Shown one piece after another: positions 27,400-35,962 of a stretch of 64,000 bases of DNA. The notes beneath the pieces are model-generated. The model did not search any database. It was not told the DNA's origin and saw only the letters and a program-made list of their open reading frames with translations. The DNA is from Burkholderia ubonensis subsp. mesacidophila (GTDB lineage: Bacteria; Pseudomonadota; Gammaproteobacteria; Burkholderiales; Burkholderiaceae), in the NCBI RefSeq assembly GCF_002097715.1, contig NZ_CP020737.1, positions 806,001 to 870,000 on the forward strand, in the 5' to 3' direction. Each line of letters begins with the position of its first letter. Position 1 is the first letter of the stretch. A program made the position numbers and the translations under genes.

Positions 27400-28559
27400 T
27401 GCGCGTACTCCGGGTGATGGCTGACGCCGACTTGAAATTGCAGCACGGTCGACGGATTGCCGACCTGATTCGAACGGCCAACGTGTTGAGGGGCAAGCGC
27501 GTGCGCCGGGTGGTCGGAATTGCGCTGCGTCGATTCGGTCATCCGGTCGGTCAGCCATTCGACGCCGTGCGTGAACGGATCCGGCGGGGAGATGCCGTAC
27601 ACGCTGGTGCCGTATATCGTCGCCAAATAGGCGGGCGCCTCGATGGTTCGCAGCAGCATCAATTCGCGGCTGGCCGCGGCGAGCTTCTGTTGCGCCGTAC
27701 GGACGTTGCCGGCGAGGCCACGCGCTTGTTCTCGCATCTGGTTGGCTTGCTGGCGCGTCAGCAGCCGATCGGGATTGTCGGCACTGGCGCGACTGAGCTT
27801 GTCGATCGCGTTGCGCTTGTCGACAAGGCGGTTGGTCGCTTGCATCACTTCTTCGGCGGCCTCGCCAACTTCGCGCGAAGCCTTGGGCAAGGAGGCAAGG
27901 GTGCGTGCTCCGCTGACCGCGAAATCCGGCAGGGCCATGATCGGGCCGACCGTCTCCACCAGTTTGTAGTGCCACGTTTCCTTGAGTTGTTTCTTGCGCA
28001 CCTCGTCGCCCCGGAGGTCGTACCGCAGCATCCTGCCGTCTTCGATCAGCAGGAGAACCGCGGCCGCACCCGCCACGATGCCCAGTACGGGGGCGAGTGC
28101 GACACCGCCCGCCATGATGGCGGCCACCGAGACCACGCCGGCGAGCACGCCGAAGGTGTCGCCCACCACGGCTGCCGCGTCAAATGCGGTCTGGTGGGCG
28201 CTGATGAAGTCACCGGCTCTTGCACGGGCCTTTGCCAATCCCTGGCCGAGCGCTGCGCTCCGGTTCGATGGCGCATCGAGTCGCTGTGTCCATGCCTGCG
28301 CCAACTGGTTGATCGTCTGTGGACTGGCGTTGCTGAGCGGATCGGCGGCGGCGACAGGCAGGCGCGACGAGGAAACGATGAGGTTGATCGCGTCGCCGTC
28401 GGCATCCGGAACGGACGGTTTCAATCGGATCGCGGCCAGGCCGTCGAAGAAAATCACGCCGGCCTTGGGGCCGAGTACCCGGTCGGCGAATTTCGATAGA
28501 TGAAACTCGGCGTCGGACCGGTGGCAGTACGGCTCCCATAACGCGACGGATTTCGACAT
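27396..28559 (-). CDS. unknown 387-residue protein with glycine-rich hydrophobic core; candidate type VI effector
   Basis: I do not recognise this gene. The N-terminal part (about 1-125) is soluble. Residues about 128-172 are a long hydrophobic stretch with repeated glycine and alanine (LAGVVSVAAIMAGGVALAP), enough for two helices in a hairpin, as in membrane-inserting toxins. Residues about 255-330 are alanine- and arginine-rich and probably a coiled coil. It has no signal peptide. It is the first gene of a unit with a membrane protein and tssF, so secretion by type VI and membrane damage are plausible but unproven. The ribosome site is weak. Confidence 0.6.
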   Translation of the reverse strand: MSKSVALWEPYCHRSDAEFHLSKFADRVLGPKAGVIFFDGLAAIRLKPSVPDADGDAINLIVSSSRLPVAAADPLSNASPQTINQLAQAWTQRLDAPSNRSAALGQGLAKARARAGDFISAHQTAFDAAAVVGDTFGVLAGVVSVAAIMAGGVALAPVLGIVAGAAAVLLLIEDGRMLRYDLRGDEVRKKQLKETWHYKLVETVGPIMALPDFAVSGARTLASLPKASREVGEAAEEVMQATNRLVDKRNAIDKLSRASADNPDRLLTRQQANQMREQARGLAGNVRTAQQKLAAASRELMLLRTIEAPAYLATIYGTSVYGISPPDPFTHGVEWLTDRMTESTQRNSDHPAHALAPQHVGRSNQVGNPSTVLQFQVGVSHHPEYAQ

Positions 28560-29019
28560 GGCGGCGAATTGATAATCCTGAATGGATAATCTGGAAAATC
28601 GGGCCCGATCTTTTGACGTAATTCATTGGTCGACGTCAATATAATCCGCCTGCATGGCAATGGCTAGACATGTCGAATGCAGGATGACGAAACGGCATGC
28701 TGGAAGGGAAGGGAATCGTTATTTTCTTGTCAGCCGGCAGGAAGAATTCCAGTATTGATTGCGTTGCGGTTTCGGATCGAATTTAAAGCAGTCGAATATA
28801 TGATGGATTCCCTTGTCGACGGTGTCGATTGGCTATTATTTTCCATCCGAACGCCGTGAAAAATGAGCGAGCAAGGTGTTCCGAGCAGGCAAAAATGCAA
28901 CTGTCGGAGATTGCGGGGTTTCTGAACCTGCAAAGCAGCCGTCAACGAAGATGGCGCGCTGGCTCAACCCGCTGACGGAGGGGCACGAGCAAACGCTGCG
29001 TAGGAGGGGGATGCTGAAA
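28560..29019. other. AT-richer geneless region between the candidate effector and tRNA-Lys
   Basis: No convincing gene is seen. The part from about 28560 to 28900 is visibly AT-richer than the window average, and short frames in it have no recognisable similarity. It should contain the promoter of the leftward effector unit. No repeat of the tRNA-Lys 3' end was found by eye, so a classical tRNA-integrated island is not supported. Confidence 0.5.
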
Positions 29020-29053
29020 AGAAAAAGGGCTTAGCATTGCTGCTAAGCCCTTT
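29020..29053 (-). terminator. intrinsic terminator downstream of tRNA-Lys
   Basis: A perfect 10-bp stem (GGGCTTAGCA and TGCTAAGCCC) with a TTGC loop is followed, read leftward, by five T. It lies 11 bp beyond the tRNA 3' end and should end the tol-pal-tRNA transcript or the tRNA transcript alone. Confidence 0.9.
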
Positions 29054-29063
29054 CCGTACATCT

Positions 29064-29139
29064 TGGTAGGCCGTGCGTGACTCGAACACGCGACCAACGG
29101 ATTAAAAGTCCGCTGCTCTACCAACTGAGCTAACGACCC
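29064..29139 (-). tRNA. tRNA-Lys (anticodon UUU)
   Basis: Read on the minus strand, the 76-nt sequence starts GGGTCGTTAGCTCAG and has the D-loop TTGGTAGAGC, an anticodon arm with CTTTTAA (anticodon TTT), the T-arm GTGTTCGAGTCACGC, and ends with an encoded CCA. The acceptor arms GGGTCGT and ACGGCCT pair with one G-U and allow for the terminal CCA. It is just downstream of cpoB on the same strand. Confidence 0.97.
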
Positions 29140-29194
29140 AAAGAAGAAAATTATAGCTGTGGGTTGCGAACCTGTCAACAACCCCCGGGCATCA

Positions 29195-29944
29195 TTATTT
29201 GATGGTCTGCAGCTTGCCTTGTGCCGTCTGCGCCGCGCTCGTCCCGTTGTACTGCGAAACGACCTGTTCGAAGGTTTTCTTCGCCGCCGCCTTCTGGCCT
29301 TGCTCGAGCTGGTTCGTGCCGATCGCGACGAGCGCGTCGGCCGCACGCGGATGCTGCGGGAACTTGCTCACGATGCCCTGCCACGTCGCCGTCGAGCCGC
29401 GATAGTCGCGCAGCGCGTACTGCGCATTGCCGAGCCAGTACTGCGCGCTCGGCTGGTAGGGGCTCTGCGGATACTTCGCGATGAAGCTGCGGAACGACGC
29501 GGAGGCAGCCTTGAAGTTGCCGTCGCGGAACTGCTGCTGCGCCGCATTGAACGCATCCGTCTCGCCCGGCTGCACGGTGCCTTCGACGCCGTCGACCGTC
29601 TTTTGCTCGGGCTCGAACTTCTTGAGCCGCGTATCGAGATCGGTGTAGTACTCCTTCTGCTGACGTTCCAGCGTCGTGAGGCGGTTCGTCAGATCCTCGT
29701 TCTCGCCGCGCAGCGTCGCGACCTGCTGGTTCAGCTGGTCGAGGCGGGCGGTCTGATCGAGGATCGTGCGTTGCGCGGCCGCGAGCTGGCTCGCAAGATT
29801 GTCGCTCTTGCTGCGCAGATCGAGCACGGCGCGACGCGCCTCGTTGTCGTCGAACATGCCGGCGTGCGCCGGCGCGGCCGACCACGCCGCGCCGACGACG
29901 CAGAGGGCTGCGGCCACGCGCAGCCAGGATTCACGGTGCGTCAT
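29195..29944 (-). CDS. cpoB: Tol-Pal system protein YbgF (CpoB)
   Basis: CpoB links outer-membrane constriction by Tol-Pal to septal peptidoglycan synthesis. The 249-residue protein has a signal peptide (VVGAAWSAAPAHAGM), a coiled-coil region at about residues 40-105 for trimer formation, and C-terminal TPR repeats (AAQQQFRDGNFKAASASFR, and the following SPYQPSAQYWLGNAQYA). It is the last coding gene of the tol-pal operon, 19 bp after pal. Confidence 0.93.
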   Translation of the reverse strand: MTHRESWLRVAAALCVVGAAWSAAPAHAGMFDDNEARRAVLDLRSKSDNLASQLAAAQRTILDQTARLDQLNQQVATLRGENEDLTNRLTTLERQQKEYYTDLDTRLKKFEPEQKTVDGVEGTVQPGETDAFNAAQQQFRDGNFKAASASFRSFIAKYPQSPYQPSAQYWLGNAQYALRDYRGSTATWQGIVSKFPQHPRAADALVAIGTNQLEQGQKAAAKKTFEQVVSQYNGTSAAQTAQGKLQTIK

Positions 29945-29963
29945 ACAGCGAACCTTCCGTTAC

Positions 29964-30473
29964 TTACTGTTGGTAGACGAGGTCCGAGCGGCGGTTCTGC
30001 GCCCACGATGCCTCGTCGTGACCCGTCGCCTGCGGCTTTTCCTTGCCAAGGCTCACGGCTTCCATTTGCGAATCGGCGACGCCGAGCAGGGCCATCGCGC
30101 GGCGGACGGCTTCCGCACGCTTCTGGCCCAGCGCGAGGTTGTACTCGCTCGTGCCGCGTTCGTCGGTATTGCCCTGGATCAGCACGTGACGCTGCGGATG
30201 GCTCTTCAGGTACTGCGCGTGCTGCTGCATCAGCGGCTGATACTCATCCTTCACCGAGTAGCTGTCGAAATCGAAGTAGATGCTGCGCTTCGCGAGCGGG
30301 CTGTTCGGGTCGTTCAGCGGATCGACCGTCACTTGCGCGACGTTCTCGGGGTTCGGCTGGGTGCTTATCGCACCGGCGTTGGCCTTGTCGTCGAGCTTCA
30401 CGCCCGACTTACATGCTGCCAGCGCGCCGACCATCATCACGGCCAGGGCCAGACGAACTTTTTTCGACATCAT
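29964..30473 (-). CDS. pal: peptidoglycan-associated lipoprotein Pal
   Basis: Pal is an outer-membrane lipoprotein that binds peptidoglycan. The lipobox is VGALAACKSG (cysteine at about residue 21). The OmpA-like domain has IYFDFDSYSV, the DERGTSEYNLALGQKRAE motif that binds diaminopimelate, and QNRRSDLVY. ATG at 30473 has AAGGAG upstream. The longer frame beginning at 30512 is not the start. It lies between tolB and cpoB. Confidence 0.97.
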   Translation of the reverse strand: MMSKKVRLALAVMMVGALAACKSGVKLDDKANAGAISTQPNPENVAQVTVDPLNDPNSPLAKRSIYFDFDSYSVKDEYQPLMQQHAQYLKSHPQRHVLIQGNTDERGTSEYNLALGQKRAEAVRRAMALLGVADSQMEAVSLGKEKPQATGHDEASWAQNRRSDLVYQQ

Positions 30474-30490
30474 GGTTACTCTCCTTTGGG

Positions 30491-31786
30491 TCATTGCATG
30501 AAGGGTCCCCACGACGGCTCGCGTACGGAGCCGCCCTGGACGGACAGAATCTGCGGCGGCGCACTGCCGTCGGATGGGACAGCGGCCAGCACATTGCGGC
30601 CACCCGACTGGGTGGCGTACAGGAGGTACTGGCCGTTCGCCGCGAAGCTCGGCGACTCGTCATGACTGGTATTCGTGATCGCGTTCGCCGCGCCCGTCTG
30701 CAGATCCTGAACGTACAGCTTGAAGCCCCCGCCCGTGCGGGAGATGTAAGCAAGCAGCTTGCCGTCCGGGCTGATGCGCGGACTCGTGTTGTAGCTGCCG
30801 GTGAAGGTCACGCGCTGGGCCGCACCGGCGCTTTCGCCCTGGGCGGGCATCCGGTAGATTTGCGGCGCGCCGCCGCGGTCGCTCGTGAAATAGATCCAGC
30901 GGCCGTCCGGAGAGTAGAACGGCTCGGTGTCGATCGAGTTGCTCTGGGTCAGCCGGCGCAGGCCGCCGCCGTTCGCGTTGACCGAGTAAATCTGCGTGTT
31001 GCCCGTCAGCGACAGCGCGACCGACAGCGTCTGGCTGTCCGGCGACCACGCCGGCGCGCTGTTGTTGCCCTTCTGGTCGGAAACGATGTAGCGGCGGCCG
31101 GTCGGCAGGTCGTGGATGTAGACGATCGGCTTCTTGCGCTCGAACGACACGTACGCGACCTTGGTGCCGCTCGGGGACCACGACGGCGAGATGATCGGCT
31201 CGGTGCTCGACAGTGCGATGCGCGGGTTCTGGCCGTCCGAGTCGGAGATCTGCAGCTGGTAGCGGTTGCCGGACTTGATCACGTACGACAGGCGCGTCGC
31301 GAACACGCCGCGCGTGCCGAGCAGCTTCTGGTAGATGTAGTCGGCGATCTTGTGGCCGGCCGTGCGCAGCGTGCCGTCGTTCGCCGTCAGCGACAGGCCG
31401 CCGAGGCTTTGCTGCTTGACGGTGTCGTACAGGACGAAGTTGACCTTGTACTGACCGTTCGCCTCGCGGTTCACGCTGCCGGCGACGAACGCATTCGCGC
31501 CCTTGGCCTTCCATGCGCCGAGGTCGACCGAGGCGGTCTCGGGCACCGGCGTGCTGCCGGCGTCGATATTGGTGAATTTGCCGCTGCGGGCGAGGTCCGC
31601 GCGGACGATCGACGTGACCTGCTGCGGCAGGCCCGCCTCATTCGCGAAATTCGCGGTGGCGATGGGGAACTGGGTCGAACCGACGCCGGTGATCAGCACG
31701 TTGACCTGCGCGTTAGCGGCGCTGCCCGCCGCAATCAGACACGAGGCCACGAGTGCCCTGAAACCTAGGTTCGTCATCAAACTCAT
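30491..31786 (-). CDS. tolB: Tol-Pal system beta-propeller protein TolB
   Basis: TolB is a periplasmic protein that binds Pal and TolA. The 431-residue product has a signal peptide ending ANAQV. The N-terminal alpha/beta domain is followed by repeats of the WD-like propeller type ([60 protein letters not shown]). ATG at 31786 gives the standard N-terminus. A longer frame from 31984 overlaps tolA and is not used. Confidence 0.97.
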   Translation of the reverse strand: MSLMTNLGFRALVASCLIAAGSAANAQVNVLITGVGSTQFPIATANFANEAGLPQQVTSIVRADLARSGKFTNIDAGSTPVPETASVDLGAWKAKGANAFVAGSVNREANGQYKVNFVLYDTVKQQSLGGLSLTANDGTLRTAGHKIADYIYQKLLGTRGVFATRLSYVIKSGNRYQLQISDSDGQNPRIALSSTEPIISPSWSPSGTKVAYVSFERKKPIVYIHDLPTGRRYIVSDQKGNNSAPAWSPDSQTLSVALSLTGNTQIYSVNANGGGLRRLTQSNSIDTEPFYSPDGRWIYFTSDRGGAPQIYRMPAQGESAGAAQRVTFTGSYNTSPRISPDGKLLAYISRTGGGFKLYVQDLQTGAANAITNTSHDESPSFAANGQYLLYATQSGGRNVLAAVPSDGSAPPQILSVQGGSVREPSWGPFMQ

Positions 31787-31895
31787 GCTTCTTGCTTCCC
31801 GTATGACTTGTATCGCTGCGCAACCGCACAGACTGTAAAAATACCCGATTCGTTCCCGTCTTACAGCGACGGCGGGAGTGTAAGCGCATTTCCGT

Positions 31896-32921
31896 TCACT
31901 CCGCCGCCTTGAAGGTAATCGTAATGTCCGATGGAGTACGACCGTTAGAATCGGGCGGCAACGGGACCGACGCCTGGATCGCACTGACCACGGCCTGATC
32001 CCACCCCGAATTTCCGCTCGAACGGCGGATCGATACGCTCAATACGTCGCCCGACGGCGTGCAACGGATCGCGACGACGGTCGTCAGGCTGTCGCGCTCG
32101 CCGCCCCAGACGATGTGCGGCTTGACGCGGCGCCGCACCTTGTCCGGATAGCCCGGGGTGGCGGCGTTGCCGCCGGAGCCCGTGCCGGTGCCGCTCTTCG
32201 CGAGACCTTCGCCACCGCCTTCGCCGCCGCCCGCCAGCCCTTGCATCTGCGCGAGGCGCACACGCCGCTCCTGGTCGAGCTTCGCCTTCGACGCCGCGTC
32301 GGCTTTCGCGCGGGCCGACGCTTCAGCCTTCGCCTTGGCCGCGGCTTCGGCTTTCGCCTTCGCGGCCTGCTGCTGCGCTTCGAGCTTCGCCTGCTTCTGC
32401 TGCTCGAGCTTCTGCTGTTCCAGTTTCTGCTGCTCGGCGAGCTGCTTCTGCTTGAGCTTTTCAGCCTGCTTCTGCTTTTCCTGCTCGGCGGCCTTCTGCT
32501 CGGCGAGCGCGGCGGCCTGCCGGGCCGCAAGCTGCGCGCGTTTGGCCTGCTCTTCCTGTTCCGCCTTGAGCTGCTGCGCGCGGCGCTGCTGTTCGAGCAG
32601 CGCTTCGCGTGCGGCGGCTTCCTGCTGACGCTTTTTGTGCTGCAGCGCGATGTCCGCTTCCTCGTTCTTCACCGGGGGAGGGGGCGGCGCGAGGCGGACG
32701 GGCGGCGTCGGGACCGGCTGCGGCGCCTGCATGTCGGGCACCGTTGTCCACAGCTCGGCCTCGGCGCCGGCCGGCGTGCTGTTCTGCCATTGCACGCCGT
32801 GATACAGGAACAGCGCGAGCAGCACGTGCATCAACGCCGCGAGCGCGAATGCGCGCCACGTGCCGCGCTCGCGCGGCGGCATCGGCGGGTAGGCGGTGCT
32901 GCGCGGGGGGTGCCGTTTCAT
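31896..32921 (-). CDS. tolA: cell envelope protein TolA
   Basis: TolA spans the periplasm and couples the TolQR motor to Pal and TolB. The 341-residue product has one N-terminal membrane anchor at about residues 23-43, a proline-rich stretch, and a long alanine/lysine/glutamine coiled coil at about residues 95-220. A short C-terminal globular domain ([19 protein letters not shown]) follows. The coiled-coil DNA is repetitive and is prone to length change. The start overlaps the tolR stop by 1 bp (TAATG). Confidence 0.95.
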   Translation of the reverse strand: MKRHPPRSTAYPPMPPRERGTWRAFALAALMHVLLALFLYHGVQWQNSTPAGAEAELWTTVPDMQAPQPVPTPPVRLAPPPPPVKNEEADIALQHKKRQQEAAAREALLEQQRRAQQLKAEQEEQAKRAQLAARQAAALAEQKAAEQEKQKQAEKLKQKQLAEQQKLEQQKLEQQKQAKLEAQQQAAKAKAEAAAKAKAEASARAKADAASKAKLDQERRVRLAQMQGLAGGGEGGGEGLAKSGTGTGSGGNAATPGYPDKVRRRVKPHIVWGGERDSLTTVVAIRCTPSGDVLSVSIRRSSGNSGWDQAVVSAIQASVPLPPDSNGRTPSDITITFKAAE

Positions 32922-33370
32922 TATTGCGATTTGACGAGGAGGCCGACGCGCTTGACGCCGCGCGCCTTCAGATCCGACATCACGGTCATCACTGCATCGT
33001 ACTGCACGGTCTTGTCGGCCGCGATCACGACCGGCTGGTCAGGATGATCCGCCTGACGGGCGGCGATGAAGCTGTCGAGCTCGGCCTTCGTCATCGTGTC
33101 TTCCTGCGTCGCGCCGGATGCGCCCTTGTACTTGACGCTCATCGTGCGGTCGGCCTTGATGTTGACAACGACCGGGGGCGTCTGCTCCTGCGGGGCGGCG
33201 TTGCCGACGGTCGGCAGGTTGATGATCGACGGCGCGACGAGCGGCGCGGTGACCATGAAGATCACGAGCAGCACGAGCATCACGTCGATGTACGGCACGA
33301 CGTTGATGTCGGCCATCGCGCGGCGCGAGCGGCCGCCGCGCATGCTGGATCGGATGGGAGTTCCGGCCAT
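32921..33370 (-). CDS. tolR: TolR proton-channel subunit
   Basis: TolR works with TolQ to convert proton flow into TolA movement. The 149-residue product has one membrane helix, DINVVPYIDVMLVLLVIFMV, with the conserved aspartate needed for proton transfer. The periplasmic ExbD/TolR domain follows. An extended N-terminus (MAGTPIRSSMRGG...) precedes the helix. It lies 10 bp after tolQ and overlaps tolA by 1 bp. Confidence 0.96.
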   Translation of the reverse strand: MAGTPIRSSMRGGRSRRAMADINVVPYIDVMLVLLVIFMVTAPLVAPSIINLPTVGNAAPQEQTPPVVVNIKADRTMSVKYKGASGATQEDTMTKAELDSFIAARQADHPDQPVVIAADKTVQYDAVMTVMSDLKARGVKRVGLLVKSQ

Positions 33371-33380
33371 GTCGCGCTCC

Positions 33381-34058
33381 TTACTGGGCCTGACGCTGCA
33401 GGATGTTCGAGAACTCTTCGATGAAGGTCTCGAAGCGGATCGCGATGCGGTCGATGTCGTGCGCGTAGCGGTTGTAGGCGACGACGGCCGGAATCGCGGC
33501 GAACAGGCCGATCGCGGTGGCGACGAGCGCTTCGGCGATGCCCGGTGCGACGTTCGCGAGCGTCGCCTGCTGGACGTTCGCGAGGCCGCGGAACGAGTTC
33601 ATGATCCCCCAGACCGTGCCGAACAGACCGATGTACGGGCTGACCGAGCCGACCGACGCGAGGAACGCCAGGTTCGCTTCGAGCACGTCCATCTCGCGCT
33701 GGAACGACGCGCGCATCGCGCGCCGCGCGCCGTCGAGGACGAGACCCGGGTCGCTGATGCGCTTTTCCTTTGCCTTCAGGAACTCGCGCATCCCCGATTC
33801 GAAGATCCGCTCGAGCGCGCCGATCGTGTGGCGGTTGTTCGCCGCGCTCTGATACAAGGCCTGCAGGTCGCCGCCCGACCAGAAATCCCGTTCGAAACGC
33901 TCAGTCTGCGCGCGTGCGCGGCGGATCGCGAACCACTTGCGGAAGATGAAGGTCCACGACATCAGCGACAGCAGCAGCAGCAGCCCCATCACGGCCTGGG
34001 CCAGCACGCTCGCATTGAGGACGAGGGAAATGATCGACAGGTCTTGAGAAGTGTTCAT
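33381..34058 (-). CDS. tolQ: TolQ proton-channel subunit
   Basis: The 225-residue MotA/TolQ/ExbB-type protein has three membrane helices: one N-terminal (VMGLLLLLSLMSWTFIF) and two C-terminal (FLASVGSVSPYIGLFGTVWG, and ALVATAIGLFAAIPAVVAYN). The latter pair carries conserved Thr/Ser at the ion path. It heads the leftward tolQRAB-pal-cpoB chain; the start at 34058 lies 164 bp from ybgC. Confidence 0.96.
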   Translation of the reverse strand: MNTSQDLSIISLVLNASVLAQAVMGLLLLLSLMSWTFIFRKWFAIRRARAQTERFERDFWSGGDLQALYQSAANNRHTIGALERIFESGMREFLKAKEKRISDPGLVLDGARRAMRASFQREMDVLEANLAFLASVGSVSPYIGLFGTVWGIMNSFRGLANVQQATLANVAPGIAEALVATAIGLFAAIPAVVAYNRYAHDIDRIAIRFETFIEEFSNILQRQAQ

Positions 34059-34087
34059 AGAGGTTTGAGTAACGTCCCTTCGGGGGC

Positions 34088-34135
34088 GCCCGGCTAAGGA
34101 GCCCGGCTAGGCGTGCCCGGCCGAGATTGCCCGGC
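34088..34135. repeat. four-copy short tandem repeat in the ybgC-tolQ spacer
   Basis: GCCCGGC occurs four times, starting at 34088, 34101, 34115 and 34129, so the spacing is 13-14 bp. The intervening bases vary. The repeat is in the 5' leader of tolQ. It could be a slippage-prone element or contribute to RNA structure. No function is known to me. Confidence 0.6.
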
Positions 34136-34222
34136 GTGGGCGCGGCGCAGCGCGCCGGGATGCCGAACCTTGCTTAGTATCGATTCAGGAAGGCAAGTTC
34201 ATAGGCTTTGTCTAAACGGGGC

Positions 34223-34699
34223 TCACGCGAGCCGCGTTGACAACACAGTGTGCCCGGCGTCGATGACGGGCCCGCGTTGCAGCGTGTCGAGCACCGCCGG
34301 CGGGATTGCCGCGGGGCGGATGCCGGTGCGGTCGACGCAACCGATGCGGATCTGCCCGGCGACCAGCAGCGTGTCGCCACGCCACGCTTCCTGCATGAAT
34401 TCCACCGACGCGCGGCCGATCCGTCCGGGCCGGCTCGTGATCGCGAGCATATCGTCGAGCCGCGCCGGCGCGCGATAGTCGAGCGCCGTGCTGCGGACGA
34501 TGAAGATCGCGCCGGTTTCGTCGGCGAGGCGCCGCTGGTCTATGCCGCAGGCGCGCAGCCACTCGGTGCGCGCGCGCTCGAAGAATTTCAGGTAGTTGGC
34601 ATAGAAGACGATGCCGCCTGCGTCGGTATCCTCGTAATACACGCGAACCGGCCAGGTGAAGCCGGAAGGCGCTTCCGGGGGGCGGGTAGGCTGAGTCAT
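34223..34699 (-). CDS. ybgC: acyl-CoA thioesterase YbgC (Tol-Pal associated)
   Basis: The 158-residue hotdog-fold protein carries VYYEDTDAGGIVFYANYLKF, which holds the catalytic aspartate, then FERARTEWLR. It is part of the tol-pal cluster in most proteobacteria and hydrolyses acyl-CoAs at the membrane. ATG at 34699 is chosen because the upstream frame runs into the dehydrogenase gene. A 164-bp spacer separates it from tolQ, so tolQ may have its own promoter. Confidence 0.95.
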   Translation of the reverse strand: MTQPTRPPEAPSGFTWPVRVYYEDTDAGGIVFYANYLKFFERARTEWLRACGIDQRRLADETGAIFIVRSTALDYRAPARLDDMLAITSRPGRIGRASVEFMQEAWRGDTLLVAGQIRIGCVDRTGIRPAAIPPAVLDTLQRGPVIDAGHTVLSTRLA

Positions 34700-34800
34700 G
34701 GCGCGCATTTTACCGGAAGCGGGGAGGCCGCTTCGCAACCGATTCGTAACGGAATGTTCCGGGCCGCGAGCCGGCCGCCGGGGCGGCTCGCGGCGGGCCG

Positions 34801-35547
34801 TCAGCCGCGATGGACGGTCAGGCCGGCCGGCGCCTGGGCGACCGGCATCATCTCGATCGTGTTGATGTTCACGTGCGCGGGACGCGTCGCGATCCAGTAG
34901 ATCGTGTCGGCGATGTCCTCCGCCGTGAGCGGCTGGACGTTCGCGTACACGCCGGCCGCCTTCGCGTCGTCGCCGCGGAAGCGGACGTTCGAGAATTCGG
35001 TGCCGCCGCACAGCCCCGGCTCGATGTCGGTGACGCGCAGCGGCGTGCCGATCAGGTCGGCGCGCAGGTTCAGGCTGAATTGTCTGACGAACGCCTTGGT
35101 GGCGCCGTACACGTTGCCGCCCGGGTACGGGTAGGTGCCGGCCACCGAGCCGAGGTTGAAGATATGGCCGCGGCCGCGCGCGATCATGCCCGGCAGCAGC
35201 GCGTGCGTGACCGTCACGAGGCCCGAGCAGTTGGTGTCGATCATCGTCTGCCACTCGTCGAGGCTCGCCTTGTGGGCAGGCTCGACGCCGAGTGCGAGGC
35301 CGGCGTTGTTGACGAGCACGTCGAGCGCGGCGAACTCGGCGGGAAGCGATGCCGGCACGGCTTCGACGGCGGCGCGGTCGCGCACGTCGAGCTCGAGCGG
35401 CAGCAGTGCGTCGCCGAGCTCGGCCGCGAGCGCGTCGAGACGATCCTTGCGGCGCGCGGTCGCGACGACGCGGTGGCCGCCCGTGACGAAGGCACGGGCG
35501 ATGGCGGCGCCGAAGCCGGCGGACGCGCCTGTGACGAACACGATCAT
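34801..35547 (-). CDS. short-chain dehydrogenase/reductase, YdfG type
   Basis: The 248-residue protein has the NAD(P)-binding motif VTGASAGFGAAIARAF, the NNAGLALG motif, and the catalytic Ser-Tyr-Lys (NLGSVAGTYPYPGGNVYGATK). It resembles E. coli YdfG, which oxidises L-allo-threonine and 3-hydroxy acids using NADP. ATG at 35547 is used; the longer frame to 35697 is not supported. It precedes ybgC by about 100 bp and is divergent from glyA. Confidence 0.9.
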   Translation of the reverse strand: MIVFVTGASAGFGAAIARAFVTGGHRVVATARRKDRLDALAAELGDALLPLELDVRDRAAVEAVPASLPAEFAALDVLVNNAGLALGVEPAHKASLDEWQTMIDTNCSGLVTVTHALLPGMIARGRGHIFNLGSVAGTYPYPGGNVYGATKAFVRQFSLNLRADLIGTPLRVTDIEPGLCGGTEFSNVRFRGDDAKAAGVYANVQPLTAEDIADTIYWIATRPAHVNINTIEMMPVAQAPAGLTVHRG

Positions 35548-35726
35548 TGCTGCTCCTGGTCGGTAGGGTAGCGGGTGGGGAACCTGCAAGCGTACTGAGA
35601 TTGCCGCACCGCGGCAAGGCGCAAAGCTCAGTCGGCGCGGGCGGCGGAACTCTGTCCCCGTTTGTTTGCGGCGGTCGCCGCGCGGTTGCCTATTCATGAC
35701 GCATCCAATAAACTAACGCGCTCATC
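35548..35726. other. intergenic spacer, promoter region of SDR and glyA
   Basis: This 179-bp spacer lies between the leftward dehydrogenase and the riboswitch. It should carry the glyA promoter within the AATAAACTAAC-type AT-rich part near 35700. No other feature was seen. Confidence 0.4.
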
Positions 35727-35822
35727 ACCCCTGCGTGACTGGCGATAGAACCCTCGGGTTCAAGGTGGAGCATCCCACCGTGAAGCGCAGGGCGCCGTTT
35801 TTGCCGTTCGCCTGGGCAGCCG
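35727..35822 (+). promoter_or_regulatory. ZTP (pfl) riboswitch in the glyA leader
   Basis: A perfect 7-bp stem P1 pairs CCCTGCG (35729-35735) with CGCAGGG (35786-35792). It is followed by the conserved GTGACTGGCG (35735-35744). Two small hairpins follow, around GAACCC/GGGTTC and GGTGG/CCACC. After a linker the second conserved block TTCGCCTGGGCAG (35807-35819) appears. GGCG in the first block can pair with CGCC in the second to form the pseudoknot. This is the published ZTP-binding motif, which controls glyA and other one-carbon genes. GGGCAGCC (35814-35821) can instead pair with GGCTGTCC (35850-35857), a candidate expression switch. Confidence 0.92.
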
Positions 35823-35962
35823 TTGTGCGCCGTCGCGTGCATCGCCGGTGGCTGTCCCTGCCTCGCGTCATACGGATTCTTCCGCCACGTCGAGCTGGTG
35901 CCGCCAGCAGCGCAATGTACTCGGCCACCCCGGTCAACCTGTACACACTTAACGGAAACCGT

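Noticed and set aside
28560..29139. Genomic island integrated at tRNA-Lys with a repeated tRNA end
   Set aside because: No copy of the tRNA 3' end was seen to the left, and the tRNA terminator is undisturbed.
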